DNA from: Euphorbia lathyris | Lineage: Eukaryota > Streptophyta > Magnoliopsida > Malpighiales > Euphorbiaceae | Assembly (NCBI RefSeq): GCF_963576675.1 | Contig: NC_088913.1 | Location: 1,369,001 to 1,433,000 of the forward strand | Length of the DNA stretch: 64,000 nt | Reading direction: 5' to 3' | Part shown: in pieces, positions 11,521 to 22,254 of the stretch | How the letters are laid out: each line of letters begins with the position of its first letter | Numbering within the stretch: the first letter of the stretch is position 1 | Translations under genes and position numbers: made by a program | Notes under the pieces: model-generated | Seen by the model: the letters and a program-made list of their open reading frames with translations, nothing else | Told to the model about the DNA's origin: nothing | Databases searched by the model: none

Positions 11521-12556
11521 TTACGCTTTCGGTGTCGCCGGCAAAAGGGCTTCCGGCTTGACAATCCTTACCTTAGTGGTCACCACCACAATGAGAGCAT
11601 ACTAGGACTTGTGCTGAATTCTAGAGGCTCATTTGCTCCATTAAGGCGTCCAGCTTCTTATTCATTTCAATCATGAAGATTGTGGGACCCTCGTCTTCTA
11701 TGGCAAAGGTTTGATGTGGCGAGGGTCCGGCAAGCCGATCTTCTTGCCATTGGACGCTTTTCCTAGCTAATTCATGAATGAGCTCATACGCCTCGCTTGT
11801 CGATTTGCGAAACAAATCCCCACCTGCGGCAGAATCAACGGTTGCACGATTAGTAGGTGCTAAACCATGATAAAAGGTACTCACTAGATCATGCTTAGGG
11901 ATATCGTGATGGGGACAGCTTCGGAGCAACTTTCGGAATCTAGCCCAAGCTGAGTGGAGGGCCTCGTATCCAAGTTGCCGAAAGGAAGTGATATCTTTTC
12001 TCAACTTAACCGTTTTAGAGGGTGGGAAGTAGTAAGATAGGAACTCCTTCTCAAGTTCCTTCCAAGAGGTGATCGATCCCGCCTCTAACGAGTGCAACCA
12101 TTCCAATGCCTGCCCTGTCAAAGAGAAAGGAAATAGTTTTAGTTGGACGGCCTCAACCGGAACATCGTTTTGCTGCGAAGTTTCGGCACACATAAGAAAT
12201 TTATCAAGGTGTTCGTTAGCGTTTTCATGGGGTTCCCCTCCGAATTGACCGAGTTGTTGGATTAATTGGATCATGCTAGTCTTTATTTCGAATGTGTCGG
12301 CCGGAATGGTGGGGGCAACGATTCCATGGCGGATTTGAGGGCGATGTGGAGCAAGAATCTCCAACATCGAACACGTGTCGTTGCCTTCACCATTACGGTC
12401 GTTATTCACGGGTTGTTCCAGCACCCTTTGGTTGAACTCGGGCTGGTTAGCTTCATTGTTGAGATTTGTCATTCTTTCTCTACGTAACCTACAAAGAGTA
12501 CGTTCAATTTCGAGATCAATAGGTACGAGAGAATCAACCTTAGATCGGGTGTGCAT
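11521..12556 (-). pseudogene. gag: Athila gag (Retrotrans_gag) with broken zinc knuckle
   Basis: This is the capsid/nucleocapsid protein. I take the start at 12556 (MHTRSKVDSLVP), since the 11 residues upstream are hydrophobic and atypical. The Retrotrans_gag core is clear (LKLFPFSLTGQALEWLHSL, WKELEKEFLSYYFPPSKT, RFRKLLRSCPHH, FYHGL). A TAG at 11621-11623 ends the ORF. In the same frame a zinc-knuckle sequence follows (C-x2-C-x3-H-x4-C), with a second stop inside it near 11577. Beyond that the frame runs into the protease ORF. Confidence 0.9.
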
Positions 12557-12691
12557 AAAGTAAAACAAGTATAAAAGAATTATCAACAAGAAAGAATAAT
12601 GTTACTAAAAATATATATAAACAATTTATACTAAAAGAATGCTTAAACTAACAATGAAACGTTTTTGTCTAATATTGCAAGAAATTATAAA

Positions 12692-12709
12692 TCCCCAGCA
12701 ACGGCGCCA
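12692..12709 (-). promoter_or_regulatory. Primer binding site, Asp tRNA type (Athila)
   Basis: On the minus strand TGGCGCCGTTGCTGGGGA lies just inside the LTR end. The consensus TGGCGCCGTTGCCGGGGA is the usual Athila primer site, so one base differs. The 135 bp between it and the gag start is a short leader. Confidence 0.85.
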
Positions 12710-12715
12710 AAAACT

Positions 12716-13727
12716 TGATGGGGCGTGGCGCCTAGTGTAGAGCCTTTCTTACGACGAATAAATGTGTATTACGGTGAATGTGCTATGAATATGGATGTGA
12801 TCTTTTAAATGTTCTAACTCCACTAGACACTGTGACTACTTAGGGGCAAGTGTACCCCATCGTATCAAGTAATAATCCGGTTAAGACCGGGTATCGAATC
12901 CACGGGATTTATAACTACAAGTATTAGACGACTCGGTTTCGTATGTTATTTAAGCGGTGATTACTTTGGGGTAAAGTAAGACGCAACTACACATTATCCA
13001 TAACTATTGGCGACACAGATTTATGTAGCTAAAACCCTATGAAGTAGGATGAATAACGATAAGTTATAACCACGATAAATAACGACTCTAAATGTATACG
13101 GATAATAATTTACTCTTGTAAAGATGACTAAGTGTAGTAGGACTGACCCGTGAAGCACTTAGACTACGTGATTCCTAGTCAAGGCATGTCTAATGCGGGG
13201 GAATTAGAAACTAGGGCCCGTAAGTTCCGTGGCTTGTCAATTCCTACGGTTTCCGGTTTGTCATTGAGGAATTGCCTGGTACGCCTCACGTGTATGGGGA
13301 TACGCCTCGCGTACGAAGAGTTGACTCAAGGAGACAGTGCAGTCTGACTTTCAGGATTAGGCCACTTATTTCTGACATGTGTCATACGCCCCGCGTATGC
13401 TGAGTCAATTCCACATGGCGTCTGCGGATAAGGCAATTATTGCTGACACCATGTTTCACGCCCGGCGTAAAGGATTATACGCCCCGCGTATCTGAGTAGA
13501 TTTTTGCTCCTTGCTCGTACCTGAAATACAAATCTTGCGAGCCGAGTTAGCTTGACGTTTTTATTCCCTAAACTAATAAAAAACACGGAAAATTAACTAA
13601 AAGTAGGAAATTTATTTTTATTTCTTTATTTTATCAAAACGCTTTATTTTTGTAATTAAACTTATTTATTTTATCCAAAATCAACCCGTAAATCACGCTA
13701 AAAGATAGGGGTAAAATACCCCTATCA
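12716..13727 (-). mobile_element. Athila 5' LTR (about 1.0 kb)
   Basis: Read on the minus strand it begins TGATAGGGGTATTTTACCCC at 13727, which is itself a short palindrome, and ends near 12716 at CCCCATCA, just before the primer site. It contains several TACGCC(C/T)C(G/A)CGT-type motifs shared with the hairpins in the 3' region. No second copy is present in the window for comparison. Confidence 0.8.
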
Positions 13728-15547
13728 CTGAGCAACATGCTCACACTGACCAGATGGGTCCTGCTGAGGGACAGCCTCAAGCTGATAAGTTGGGTGATGC
13801 TGAGTAAAGCGAACAGGTTGATACTAACCAAGTTGAGCATTGTGCGCAGTCACCAGTGAAGGACAAGGTAGTGGAAGGCCTTGACACTGACCTCAACTTC
13901 TCCTTAGAATCCCTTGAATCTATTCAAGCTGACCCTTGTCCACAAACTAAATCCTCTAAGGAAGGTTCAGATAAACGCTTTAAATGCAAGGCTGTGAAGC
14001 CCAAATTCCTCGATCTACTAGATGACTCTCCATTGAGGGAACCTATCGCCAATCTCACTGACCTTCAATTCCATTTTTTCACAAATGTAGTTGAACCCAC
14101 TCCCGAGCAAATAAAGGAAAAACAAGCCTCTGTTTCTCAAGCTGAGGAACAAGCCGAGCCAACAGTTCCTAAGGGTCAAGTCTCTGCCGACACTTCTGCT
14201 CAACCTTCCACTGAGCAAGTGCTCGAAGTTCCTACCACTCAAGACAATGAGTTAGTAAAGGAAAATCCTGCTCAAGTCAGCTCTGAACTGCCCCAACCTT
14301 CTGCAAATACTCAGCTTTAGACTGACTCTGAGCAAGTCAACATCTATGCTGATCCACCTCTTCCTACTCCCTCAAAGAAGAATGCAAACCAGTCAGCTCC
14401 TGCTGCTGATCTAGACAAAAGTGCAGTTACTGACCAAGCTGGCACCTCTAATACTGAGCAGCATCAAACACCTCCTCCATCTGGTGCTGACAAGACTCCG
14501 GCCTTTGAGCAAAACATTGATGAATCCTATGCTTACCTACATGCTTCTGAGTCTGGCAGGAAAATTATTGACTCAGCTCAAGCTCTTTTTTAGGAACTTC
14601 ATCATACTCAGGCCGATGCTGCTGGGTCCATTCATGTTGAGCCAACCTAAATCTCCTCTGTCACTCAACTTCTCACTGAAATCAAAGGTCTCAAAGACTT
14701 GATGAGTGTCATGACATCTTTTCAATCTCAAAAACCCAAGCAAGAATTGATAGTGAAGCTGGCCGAACTCCAGCTGATGATGGTAACTCATATGGACGCC
14801 ATCCAAGGTCAACTCAATGCCTTATCAGCTGCGAACTCAACATACGCAACCTCCGCCGAGGTCAATCAACATTTCTCCCAGCTGACCACTGAGCTGACCG
14901 GTGCTCGTGAACTTATCTCCTCCTCCTCCTAGTGTTCCATCGAACAGATTGGTGAAGCCATTCACCTACTCAACCTGAATCGAGAGGAAATGGACACTGA
15001 CCTCGTGAAGACAAATGAAATCTTGCAATGCACTAAATTTACCCTTGCGCAGGTTCGGCACACCAACACTCAGTGTCAATAATATGACACTGCCCTGCTC
15101 AGGATGTATCACCAATCATTCGTCCGGATGACGGAATCCATAACTTGGATCGGGAAATCACAAGAATATCTGCTCAGCATGCTCAGTGCTAATATTAACA
15201 TTCCCGCTTCCACAATGTCCGATGGCATGCAAGTCTTCGAGGGTCTTAGGGAAAGTACGAGTCAACTCCAAATGTACTCATCTAGACTGACTCGTGCTGT
15301 TCAACGGGGAACCTTCTATCCTCCTCCTCCAACTCCCGATGCTGGAAAAACGGGGGAGAAAGAAAAGGAACGCCCAAGGCAAGCTGCTGGAACTCAGCAG
15401 AAACAAGGGGAGATAACTCAGCCTGCCACTGAAACTCAGCAGAAGCCTGGTTCAACTTCTGCTGACCCAAGTAATCCAAGTCAGCAACAAAGAACTGCCA
15501 AAGGCAAAGGCAAATCAAACCAAGTTCAAGTCAACATAAGGAGATAG
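13728..15547 (+). pseudogene. Copia-1 extra (env-like position) ORF, coiled coil, many stops
   Basis: This ORF sits between the missing pol and the 3' LTR, where Sireviruses often carry an env-like ORF of unknown role. One reading frame runs from the Athila insertion edge to TAG 15545. It is interrupted by stops near 13804, 14318, 14591, 14648, 14930 and 15080. The first half is rich in Gln, Glu, Pro and Ser. The middle (about 14660-15100) has heptad-like helical sequence (LTEIKGLKDLMSVM, LAELQLMMVTHMDAIQGQL). The last part is Gln/Pro/Lys-rich with a basic end. I see no signal peptide or membrane segment, so a membrane-fusion role has no support. The ORF start is lost. Confidence 0.75.
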
Positions 15548-16084
15548 ATTTAAAATTGTCTTAGACTTGTAACTTTATATTGGGCATGTTCTATTTTGTT
15601 AATGCTGACTATCTATATAAGCATTTTTGTTCAAACTGACTTATTTATATGCGATGCTTATCTATTATGCTCATATGATGATCTGTCATATTTAACTGAT
15701 CATTAAACAACAAATTGAATCTTGTGAACATAAGGAAAATACAAGTAAGAAATACTCAGCACACATAACTCTGATACCGATACAATAACTCTGATATCTA
15801 TGTGCAACACTGAGTAACAATTATATGTTCCAAGCATTGAACTCTTATGCAAGCTGACCTAGGCTCATCTAAATTAGATCTTGAAAGGTCTAGAATTGAA
15901 CTAAGTCAGTAATGGCATGTCTTAATTTTACACGATTAAATCTTGGAAGGCTTAGAGTTAAATTGAGTCAATAGATGCAACCCTTACGGGGGAGTAAATT
16001 CAGAAGAATAAAATTCAATCATAGGAAATCTCAATGCTGAGTTCCATAATTAAATATTTTTGCCAACATCAAAATGGGGGAGTT
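15548..16084 (+). other. Copia-1 3' noncoding region with polypurine tract(s)
   Basis: AT-rich, with no gene. The purine tract AAAATGGGGGAGTT at 16071-16084 abuts the 3' LTR and is the likely plus-strand primer. A similar block, TTACGGGGGAGTAAA, lies near 15981-15996. Repeated PPT-like blocks in this position have been described for Sireviruses, which supports the lineage call. Confidence 0.65.
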
Positions 16085-17476
16085 TGTTGAAACACCTTTC
16101 CACATGATTTTGATTTAACAAAATTATTTAAGTTAATTTCATGATTAAGACAATTAAATTTGTGTACTTTGATTTAATTGTACTAATGAGTTTGTTCAAT
16201 GTTGAGTATAATTATATATATGAGAACAGAAATAAAAAGTAAGACAGAATGAAGTCAACATGAGCCATGGAAGCTGAGTAGAACACAACTCAGCATAATA
16301 GAAGAAAAGTCTTCTTCAGAACAAAAGCTTGCAGACGAAGTTGACAAAGGAAGCTGAGTAGAACGCAACTCAGTATCGTCAGATCGAAGACAGCGTCTAT
16401 TAAGTCAAGCTGAGTGGTCATCAGGACAGCGCGAATGATCCGTTAACTAAAAGACAAGATCCGACAAAAATCTGTGCAAATTCAGAAGCTTTGGAATTAC
16501 CCAAGGAGACAGTTTCGAGATGCATGGGTCAACTGGCATGTGGCTAAAAGACGAAACTGGCGCTAGAATACGAACTTGGCAGAAGAAGACAAGCCTGACG
16601 CTTGCTAAATTCAAACGACAGGATTGGCTTGCAAAACTGTATGCTGACCAGTGAATGACACAAGAAGATCGTTTGAATTCAATAGATACATCCGAATTCA
16701 AATGATTGAGGCCTCAGAAATTCACTATAAAAGGAAAAGTTCATCTCTTGGATCCTTGGCCAAAGTACAAGAGAAAAAGAGCATACATACAAAGCACATT
16801 CAAACAAGAAAAGAAAATACTTACACCCAAATCTTATCTCTGTGTAAAAGTCTAGATTGAATTTGTATTCATCTAAAGTGTTCTTCATCTAGAAAGAACA
16901 GATTTGTATCAATTATAAAAGATTGAGAGAGTGGTGCTGAGTACTCGGTTTAGTACTCAGCAGTAGAGAAAATCTGAGTGTTTGGTTATAACGCTCAGTA
17001 GGGTTGAGTAGACGAATAGAGGACGGTACTCTTGCATACTCAATTGCTTTGTAAACGGTTTGTGCTCTACCTTTAAAGAGCTCAGTATTGGATTGAAAAA
17101 GCCCGGAAGGATTCTGGGGACTGGACGTAGACAGTGAGGCCGAACCAGGATAAATCTGCTGAGTAATTTCTAACCCTTTCTCTCAATATATATATGTATG
17201 TGTTGCTTGATTAAATTACTCAGGATATAAATTGTATAAGCTGACACTGAGTAATCTGAGTGCTGAGTTGGAAGCTGATCTCAAGTGTTATTTCCCAACT
17301 CACAAGTAAAACGGTTCTAGTCAGCCTCTGACTAAAGCTGTCTTACGCCTTGCTCGGCCTTGCTGACCAAAACTGAGTAAAGTAATTTAAAGACTTAAAT
17401 TAAGTCAGCATAATTAAACAAAAAAAGTTACATTAGTTCCTAACCCCCCCTTGGAACTAATTATATGGGACCAACA
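16085..17476 (+). mobile_element. Copia-1 3' LTR, complete (1.39 kb)
   Basis: Begins TGTTGAAACACC and ends GGGACCAACA. Its last 519 bp match the 5' remnant at 4492-5018. A TATA-like CTATAAAAGG at 16724-16733 probably marks the promoter. The LTR is clearly related to that of Copia-2 at 19142 but diverged, so the two are different subfamilies. The five bases after it are TTACA, and the matching left duplication is lost. Confidence 0.9.
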
Positions 17477-18021
17477 TTACATACGAATAAGGGTGGATTA
17501 GAAATCCATTCCCCACGTTTAGATACAAAACTGACTGCTCGAGCTAACACATAGGCCGTACGATTCGCTGAATGATGAATAAAATTGATAGAAAATTTTC
17601 TATTGCATATAAGGATTTACAATCACGTAAAATGTTGTCAACACACGAGTTACATTTAGCCTCCTTTTTAATGCATAAGCAACCATTTGTGAATCAACTT
17701 CTACTACGGTATTGACCCAACCTCGTGTTTTAATCCATCTCAGAGCCTCGCGGCAAGCTAGCGCCTCAACCAGAAACGAGTCCTGCTAGCAACGGAGTAC
17801 ACCATTTGAGGCAACCAAAAAACCACTCGACGAGTCTCAAGCCCGAAACCAGCACTTTCAATATCCGCAAACAAGGCCGTGTCCACATTTACCTTGACAA
17901 AGCCGTTAGTCGGGGTAGACCAAAACCGAATAGCCGGGGCTATATTAGACGAAGCTGCAGAACAACGACCCGAAAGCTGCTCATGTTTCCATGTCAGCCG
18001 ATGCCACGGGACCGCTTGCAC
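17477..18021 (-). pseudogene. RNase H domain fragment of a LINE, broken
   Basis: On the minus strand from 18021 the reading shows the start of the plant RVT_3 (RNase H-like) domain: WSTPTNGFVKVNVDTALFAD, then SAGFGLE. The catalytic Asp lies in KVNVDTA. The original frame is lost near 17760. The rest of the domain (EALACREALRWIK, VVEVDSQMVAYAL) can be read in another frame to about 17560. Such domains occur at the C-terminus of L1-type LINE polyproteins. No RT is found upstream, so this is a fragment. Its orientation is opposite to the ORF1 at 3031, so the two need not be from one element. Confidence 0.75.
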
Positions 18022-18564
18022 GGGCCCATGTCCGATGTTCTGGGCCCATTTACATGAGGTCTATATTGGATTCGACGGGTTTTGTTGACCTGACTCGATT
18101 GGCGCGAGTCCGACAGTTCTGTTTGAATTGACTATCTAGGTTTTTTCAGAATTTTATTTTTTGTGTGAATCCGTTGCTTTTATCATTTTTTACCGTTTAT
18201 AGCAGGTTTTCATCACGGGTCCTCTGACTCTAATGTCTATAATGTTACAAAGAAAATGAGATTTAGATGAGTTTTGATTGCTTTGGATTTTTTTTATCAG
18301 TTGTCCATATTATCAAGAATGGAAAGTATCTTTCAAATTGGCTAGGAATCGTTATCTCAAATATTTGAGAAGAGGATAAATTCTTTGATCGTGTTGAGTT
18401 TGTTCATGAATGAACGGGTCAATACAACTGCTCATAATCTCATAATCTTGTAGTAGGACTGTCTCTCTCCATTTCCCGGATTGTATTTATTATAATCTTG
18501 TAGCCAGACTCTCTCTCCATTTCCCGAATTGTATTTTTTATAAATAAAGTGACACTTTCTTTTT
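18022..18564. repeat. Noncoding DNA with a 50-bp tandem duplication
   Basis: No gene is seen. Two adjacent units of about 50 bp beginning ATAATCTTGTAG and containing CTCTCTCCATTTCCCG lie at about 18440-18540. The rest is AT-rich and unrecognised. Confidence 0.6.
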
Positions 18565-19141
18565 TGGAGATTTTTTTTTATAAAATAGTAGGTATCATTT
18601 CATTAGATAAGGAAGTTCAGAGATACAGATACATAAAAAAAGGAGGAATAAAACCTCATACCCATACAGGCTAGTGCCAGTACAAGATCCATTACAGGAA
18701 GAAAAAAGACTACAATGAGCAATAAAAACCATTAAAGGTAGAAACAATACAAAGAAACTAGAAACCATATACTCCTTGAAAGTCGAATCTCGTTGAAATA
18801 CTGCTGCAATCCATTCTTCATCCTTCAAACTCCTCCGGACATTCGGATCTGAGTCCATTTCTATTGTGCAACCACGCAGATCTATAGATCTACGGATAAG
18901 ATAAATCTTTTCCGCTTGTGCTAAAATCGAAACAAGGATAAAAGATAAAAGTATGGCTAGCAGATGTAGATCTAACGAAAAGAACTTTAAAAAAGTAATA
19001 GATTTCAAACCAACTAAAGTTACAAAACTAAGAAAATGCAAATCTAAAACATACCTCGCGATAGATCCCGTTAGAAATGAGTTAGGAGAAAAGTAAGAAA
19101 AGAAAATGAAGGTAAAAGAGAAGAAGAAAGAAAATGGAGAT
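18565..19141 (-). mobile_element. Possible poly(A)-tailed retroposon with hydrophobic ORF
   Basis: The segment 18572-19134 is bracketed by the 7-bp repeat TGGAGAT (18565-18571 and 19135-19141). It begins with a T run, which is a poly(A) tail when read on the minus strand. The minus strand has an open stretch of about 180 codons (from about 19140 to 18595) that is very rich in Phe and Leu because of T-rich DNA. Its apparent start lies in the neighbouring LTR, so I do not treat it as a gene. No SINE promoter boxes were recognised. A LINE 3'-end fragment is the best guess. Confidence 0.35.
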
Positions 19142-20463
19142 TGTTGAAACACCTTTCCACATGATTTTGATTTGACAAAATTATTTATGATAAAAATATT
19201 CTAACACATTAAATTTAAATGCTTTGATTTATTCACACTAATGTGTTTGTTCAATGTTGAGTTATTTGACTTATAAGACATTAAGATAAAAAGCCTTAAG
19301 GCCCACAAGAGAAAGTCAAGCCCAAGTCAACAGATCAAGACCTCACGGCCCCGGAAGACAAAACGCAGTCGTATCAAGTAAAACGACAGCTCAGCGTGAA
19401 GAAGGATCGAGAAGCCTTCGAACAAAAGCTTCAAGACGAAGCTGCTGAGTTGTGCGACAAGGTAGTCAGGTCAGCGGCAGAACAGAACCAACTTGGAGAC
19501 AAAGTATTTCTACTTTGGGTAAAAGTCAGAAGACACAGAAAGCTGTCTGGAAGACCTTACTATAAAAGTGCAAACATTCTGTTCATCTGCCAAAAAGCTG
19601 CTGAGCACTGCCGTAGACAGAAGATGCAAGAATCTCATTGGCCAATGACACTGAGCACGTCCTGAGTGAAAGCGACAGGAAGCCGTTAGCCTCCGACGGT
19701 TATTTCGAAATTCGAAATCACCGGTGCTTGAAGTGTCACTATAAATTGGCCTTTCAAATGCTTCATTCTGTGCAGATCTTCAATTAGTCGAAACACTGAC
19801 CAAATTCATACTTGAAGTTCTGTGAGAATAGCAAAGCAAAACTTACACCAATTCCAATCATTGTGTAAAAGTCTAGAGTGATTTTTTTCATCTAAAGTGT
19901 CTTAGCAATTGTTGTTTAGGACAAACACTTATCATTTCTAGAAGTATAGAAAGGAGAAGTTGAGTACTCGGTTACAGTACTCAGCGGCAGTGATAGGAGT
20001 GAGTATAGGAATAGAGGAAGGTACTCTTGTATACTCAGCTTCTTTTGTAAAAGGTTTCGTGCTCTACCTTTAAAGAGCTCAGTAGAGGATTCAAAAAGCT
20101 TGGAACGAGTTCCAGGGACTGGACGTAGGCGGAGAGGCCGAACCAGGATATGTCTGCTGAGTAACATATTTCTAACCTTAAACTCCTTTATATTTTGCTT
20201 GCTATAAAACTGACTAAGTAACGAACTCACGCTGAGTTGAGTGCACTAAGAAGCTGAATTCAGGAATAGACTTAAGTGCTATCTCCTGACTCAAGGAAAG
20301 AAATAGAATTAGTCACCAGTTGACTAAGCGTGTGTCTTAAAACTACTTAGCGCCGCTGTGTAAACCTTTTTAGAAGAAAAGAAGTCAGCCTTAACGGACA
20401 AAATTTTAAATAGTTCATATCCCCCCCTTGGAACTAACCTTGTCACATTATACGGGACCAACA
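19142..20463 (+). mobile_element. Copia-2 5' LTR (1.32 kb)
   Basis: Begins TGTTGAAACACC and ends GGGACCAACA, as in Copia-1. TATA-like boxes occur at 19559 (CTATAAAAGT) and 19739 (CTATAAAT). The latter lies in the position matching the Copia-1 box and is the likelier promoter. No second copy is in the window. Confidence 0.9.
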
Positions 20464-20465
20464 AG

Positions 20466-20477
20466 TGGTATCAGAGC
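20466..20477 (+). promoter_or_regulatory. Primer binding site, initiator Met tRNA type (Copia-2)
   Basis: TGGTATCAGAGC lies two bases after the LTR end, identical to the Copia-1 site. Confidence 0.9.
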
Positions 20478-20525
20478 TTAAAAGCTCACTGAGCAAGATA
20501 TAACTATCTTGAGCTGATCCCCATA

Positions 20526-22249
20526 ATGGCTGAGAACATCACTCGTTTCCTCCCAGGAAATTAGACAACTCAGATTCTTCCTGAGGGACTGTCCATTACT
20601 CGGCTTCCTCTGTTCTTCGGATCTAACTACACCTTTTGGAAGAACAGAATGAAAAATTTCATTCAGGCAACAAATATGAGTGCATGGCTTTCTATAGTCC
20701 AAGGCCCATTTGTTCCTGTTGAAACTGTTGACGGCCAAACGGTTGTTAAAGCTAAGACTAAGTGGACAGAAGATGACCTTAAGAAGCTACAAAATCATGC
20801 TTCGGCTATAAACATGCTTCACTGTGCGTTAGATGCTGCAGAGTACAACAAAATTTCAGGTTGTGAGTCAGCACAGGAAATCTGGAAGAAACTAGAGGTC
20901 ACGTATGAAGGAACCAACAAAGTTAAGGAGTCCAAGGTGAACCAGCACATGATGTTGTACGAGCTGTTTGAAATGAATGATGATGAAGGAATCTCTGAAA
21001 TGAACTCAAGATTCACAAACATAATCAACGAGCTCAAAAGACTTGGCAAGATCTTTACTGAGGAAGAGCAAGTCAAGAAGATACTGAGGAGCCTTCCCAA
21101 AAGCTGGCAAGCCAAGAAAACCGCTGTTGAGGAAGCTCAAGACTTGACCACCTACAAGTATGATGAACTCATTGGATCTCAATGAAGAATTTTGAGGTGA
21201 AGGAGAAGTCTGAGGACAAGAAGCAAAAGTCTCTTGTCATGAAAGCTAACTCCACTGATGGGAGCTCAACAGACGATGAGGAAATGGCCATGTTCACTAG
21301 AAAAATGAAAAGGCTGTTCAGAAAGAATGACAAATATTCCAAGAAGCCTTACAAGAAGTTTGACAAGTACAAAGCTGAGTCCAGTGACAGCAAGTACAAG
21401 AAGGATAGCTCAAAGCCCATCACATGCTTTGAATGTCATCAAACTGGCCATATCAAATCAAGCTGTCCTACCTTGAGAAAGGAGAAGAAGAACAGCAAGA
21501 AGGCAATGGTGGCCACCTGGAGTGACAGTGATGAGTCTTCATCATCAGAAGCTGATGCCATCGAGTCAGCAAAGATCTGTTTCATGGCAGATGAGCTTGC
21601 TGAGCCTTGTGTCTCTGAGCACGCTGACCCCTCCATTGCAACTGACGATGAGGCACACTCAACTGAGGTAATATCACTACCACTGCTCAGAAATGAAATG
21701 ATAAATGCCCTGAGTGACCTCTACACACTTATCAAAAAGTGTAACAAGAAGGTTGGAGCACTCAGTAGGCGATGTGATGAGATTGAAGAGGTCAAACTCA
21801 GTGACCTTCGATATCTTCTTCAAGACAACTCAACTTTGCATAGCAACGTAGAAACTATGCATAAGTTTGTCTCTGAGGTCCAATCAGATTCTAAGAAACT
21901 GAGAAAGGACATCACATCTATTCAGAACCAATTCAAAGTTACGAATAAAAGAAATGTTCCTCTGAACACTCAGTACCAAAGTACTAGTAAGCAGAGATGG
22001 AATCCTCAGCGGAATGTCCAGTGTGACTTCTGTGGGAAGAAGGGACACACCATAAAGGTGTGCTGGCATGCTCAGCACTGGGGTGCTGACCGGTTAGTGA
22101 GACATCCTAAACACAAGGTCAGTTGTGACTTCTGTGGGAAAAATGGACACACTGTCCAAGTGTGTCGTCATAAGATTAAATATGATGCTTTACCTGTTGA
22201 GCCTAACAAACAAGGACCCAAAAAGACTTGGGTACCTAAAGATAACTAG
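20526..22249 (+). pseudogene. gag: Copia-2 gag: UBN2 domain plus three CCHC knuckles, broken
   Basis: This is a capsid/nucleocapsid protein. The ATG at 20526 is followed by a TAG at codon 13 (20562-20564; Copia-1 has CAA there). The capsid region (LFFGSNYTFWK, ALDAAEYNKISG, ILRSLPKSWQAKK) runs open to 21185. A 19-bp deletion then shifts the frame, and the second part continues from 21182. It has CCHC knuckles C-x2-C-x4-H-x4-C at about 21424 (CFECHQTGHIKSSC), 22021 (CDFCGKKGHTIKVC) and 22123 (CDFCGKNGHTVQVC), a Ser/Asp-rich segment (WSDSDESSSSEAD), and a helical stretch before the second knuckle. The length is near that expected of a Sirevirus gag. Confidence 0.9.
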
Positions 22250-22254
22250 CTATA

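Larger units (their letters stand above)
5816..13727 (-). mobile_element. Athila-type Gypsy element, 3' LTR missing
   Basis: Read on the minus strand, the element has a 5' LTR (13727 to 12716), an Asp-tRNA type primer site, gag, protease, RT, RNase H and integrase (12556 to 7150), and a long 3' noncoding region running to the breakpoint near 5816. The expected second LTR is not found. The right edge is a clean insertion: the LTR starts with TG at 13727 and the Copia-1 extra ORF continues in frame from 13728. The left edge lacks LTR sequence and is a deletion breakpoint. Gag and pol carry at least five premature stops and one frameshift, so the element is dead. Confidence 0.85.
4492..17476 (+). 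mobile_element. Copia-1: Sirevirus-type LTR retrotransposon, nested and deleted
   Basis: The pieces in order are a 5' LTR remnant (4492-5018), primer site, gag, a minus-strand Athila insertion (about 5816-13727), an extra coiled-coil ORF (13728-15547), a purine-rich tract and a complete 3' LTR (16085-17476). The LTR begins TGTTGAAACACC and ends GGGACCAACA. Pol is absent. The simplest reading is that Athila inserted into the extra ORF and a later deletion fused Copia gag to the Athila 3' region. Assignment to the Sirevirus lineage rests on the gag type, the Met primer site and the extra ORF after the pol position. Confidence 0.8.

Noticed and set aside
9879..11605. Plus-strand ORFs of up to 288 codons opposite Athila gag-pol
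   Set aside because: They are antisense shadows of the clear minus-strand protease and gag domains.
13728..15547. The extra ORF as a true envelope gene
   Set aside because: No signal peptide, fusion peptide or transmembrane segment is visible in the part that remains. The position alone is not evidence.
18595..19152. 185-codon hydrophobic minus-strand ORF that looks like a membrane protein
   Set aside because: The Phe/Leu richness comes from T-rich DNA, the start lies inside the Copia-2 LTR, and no family is recognised.
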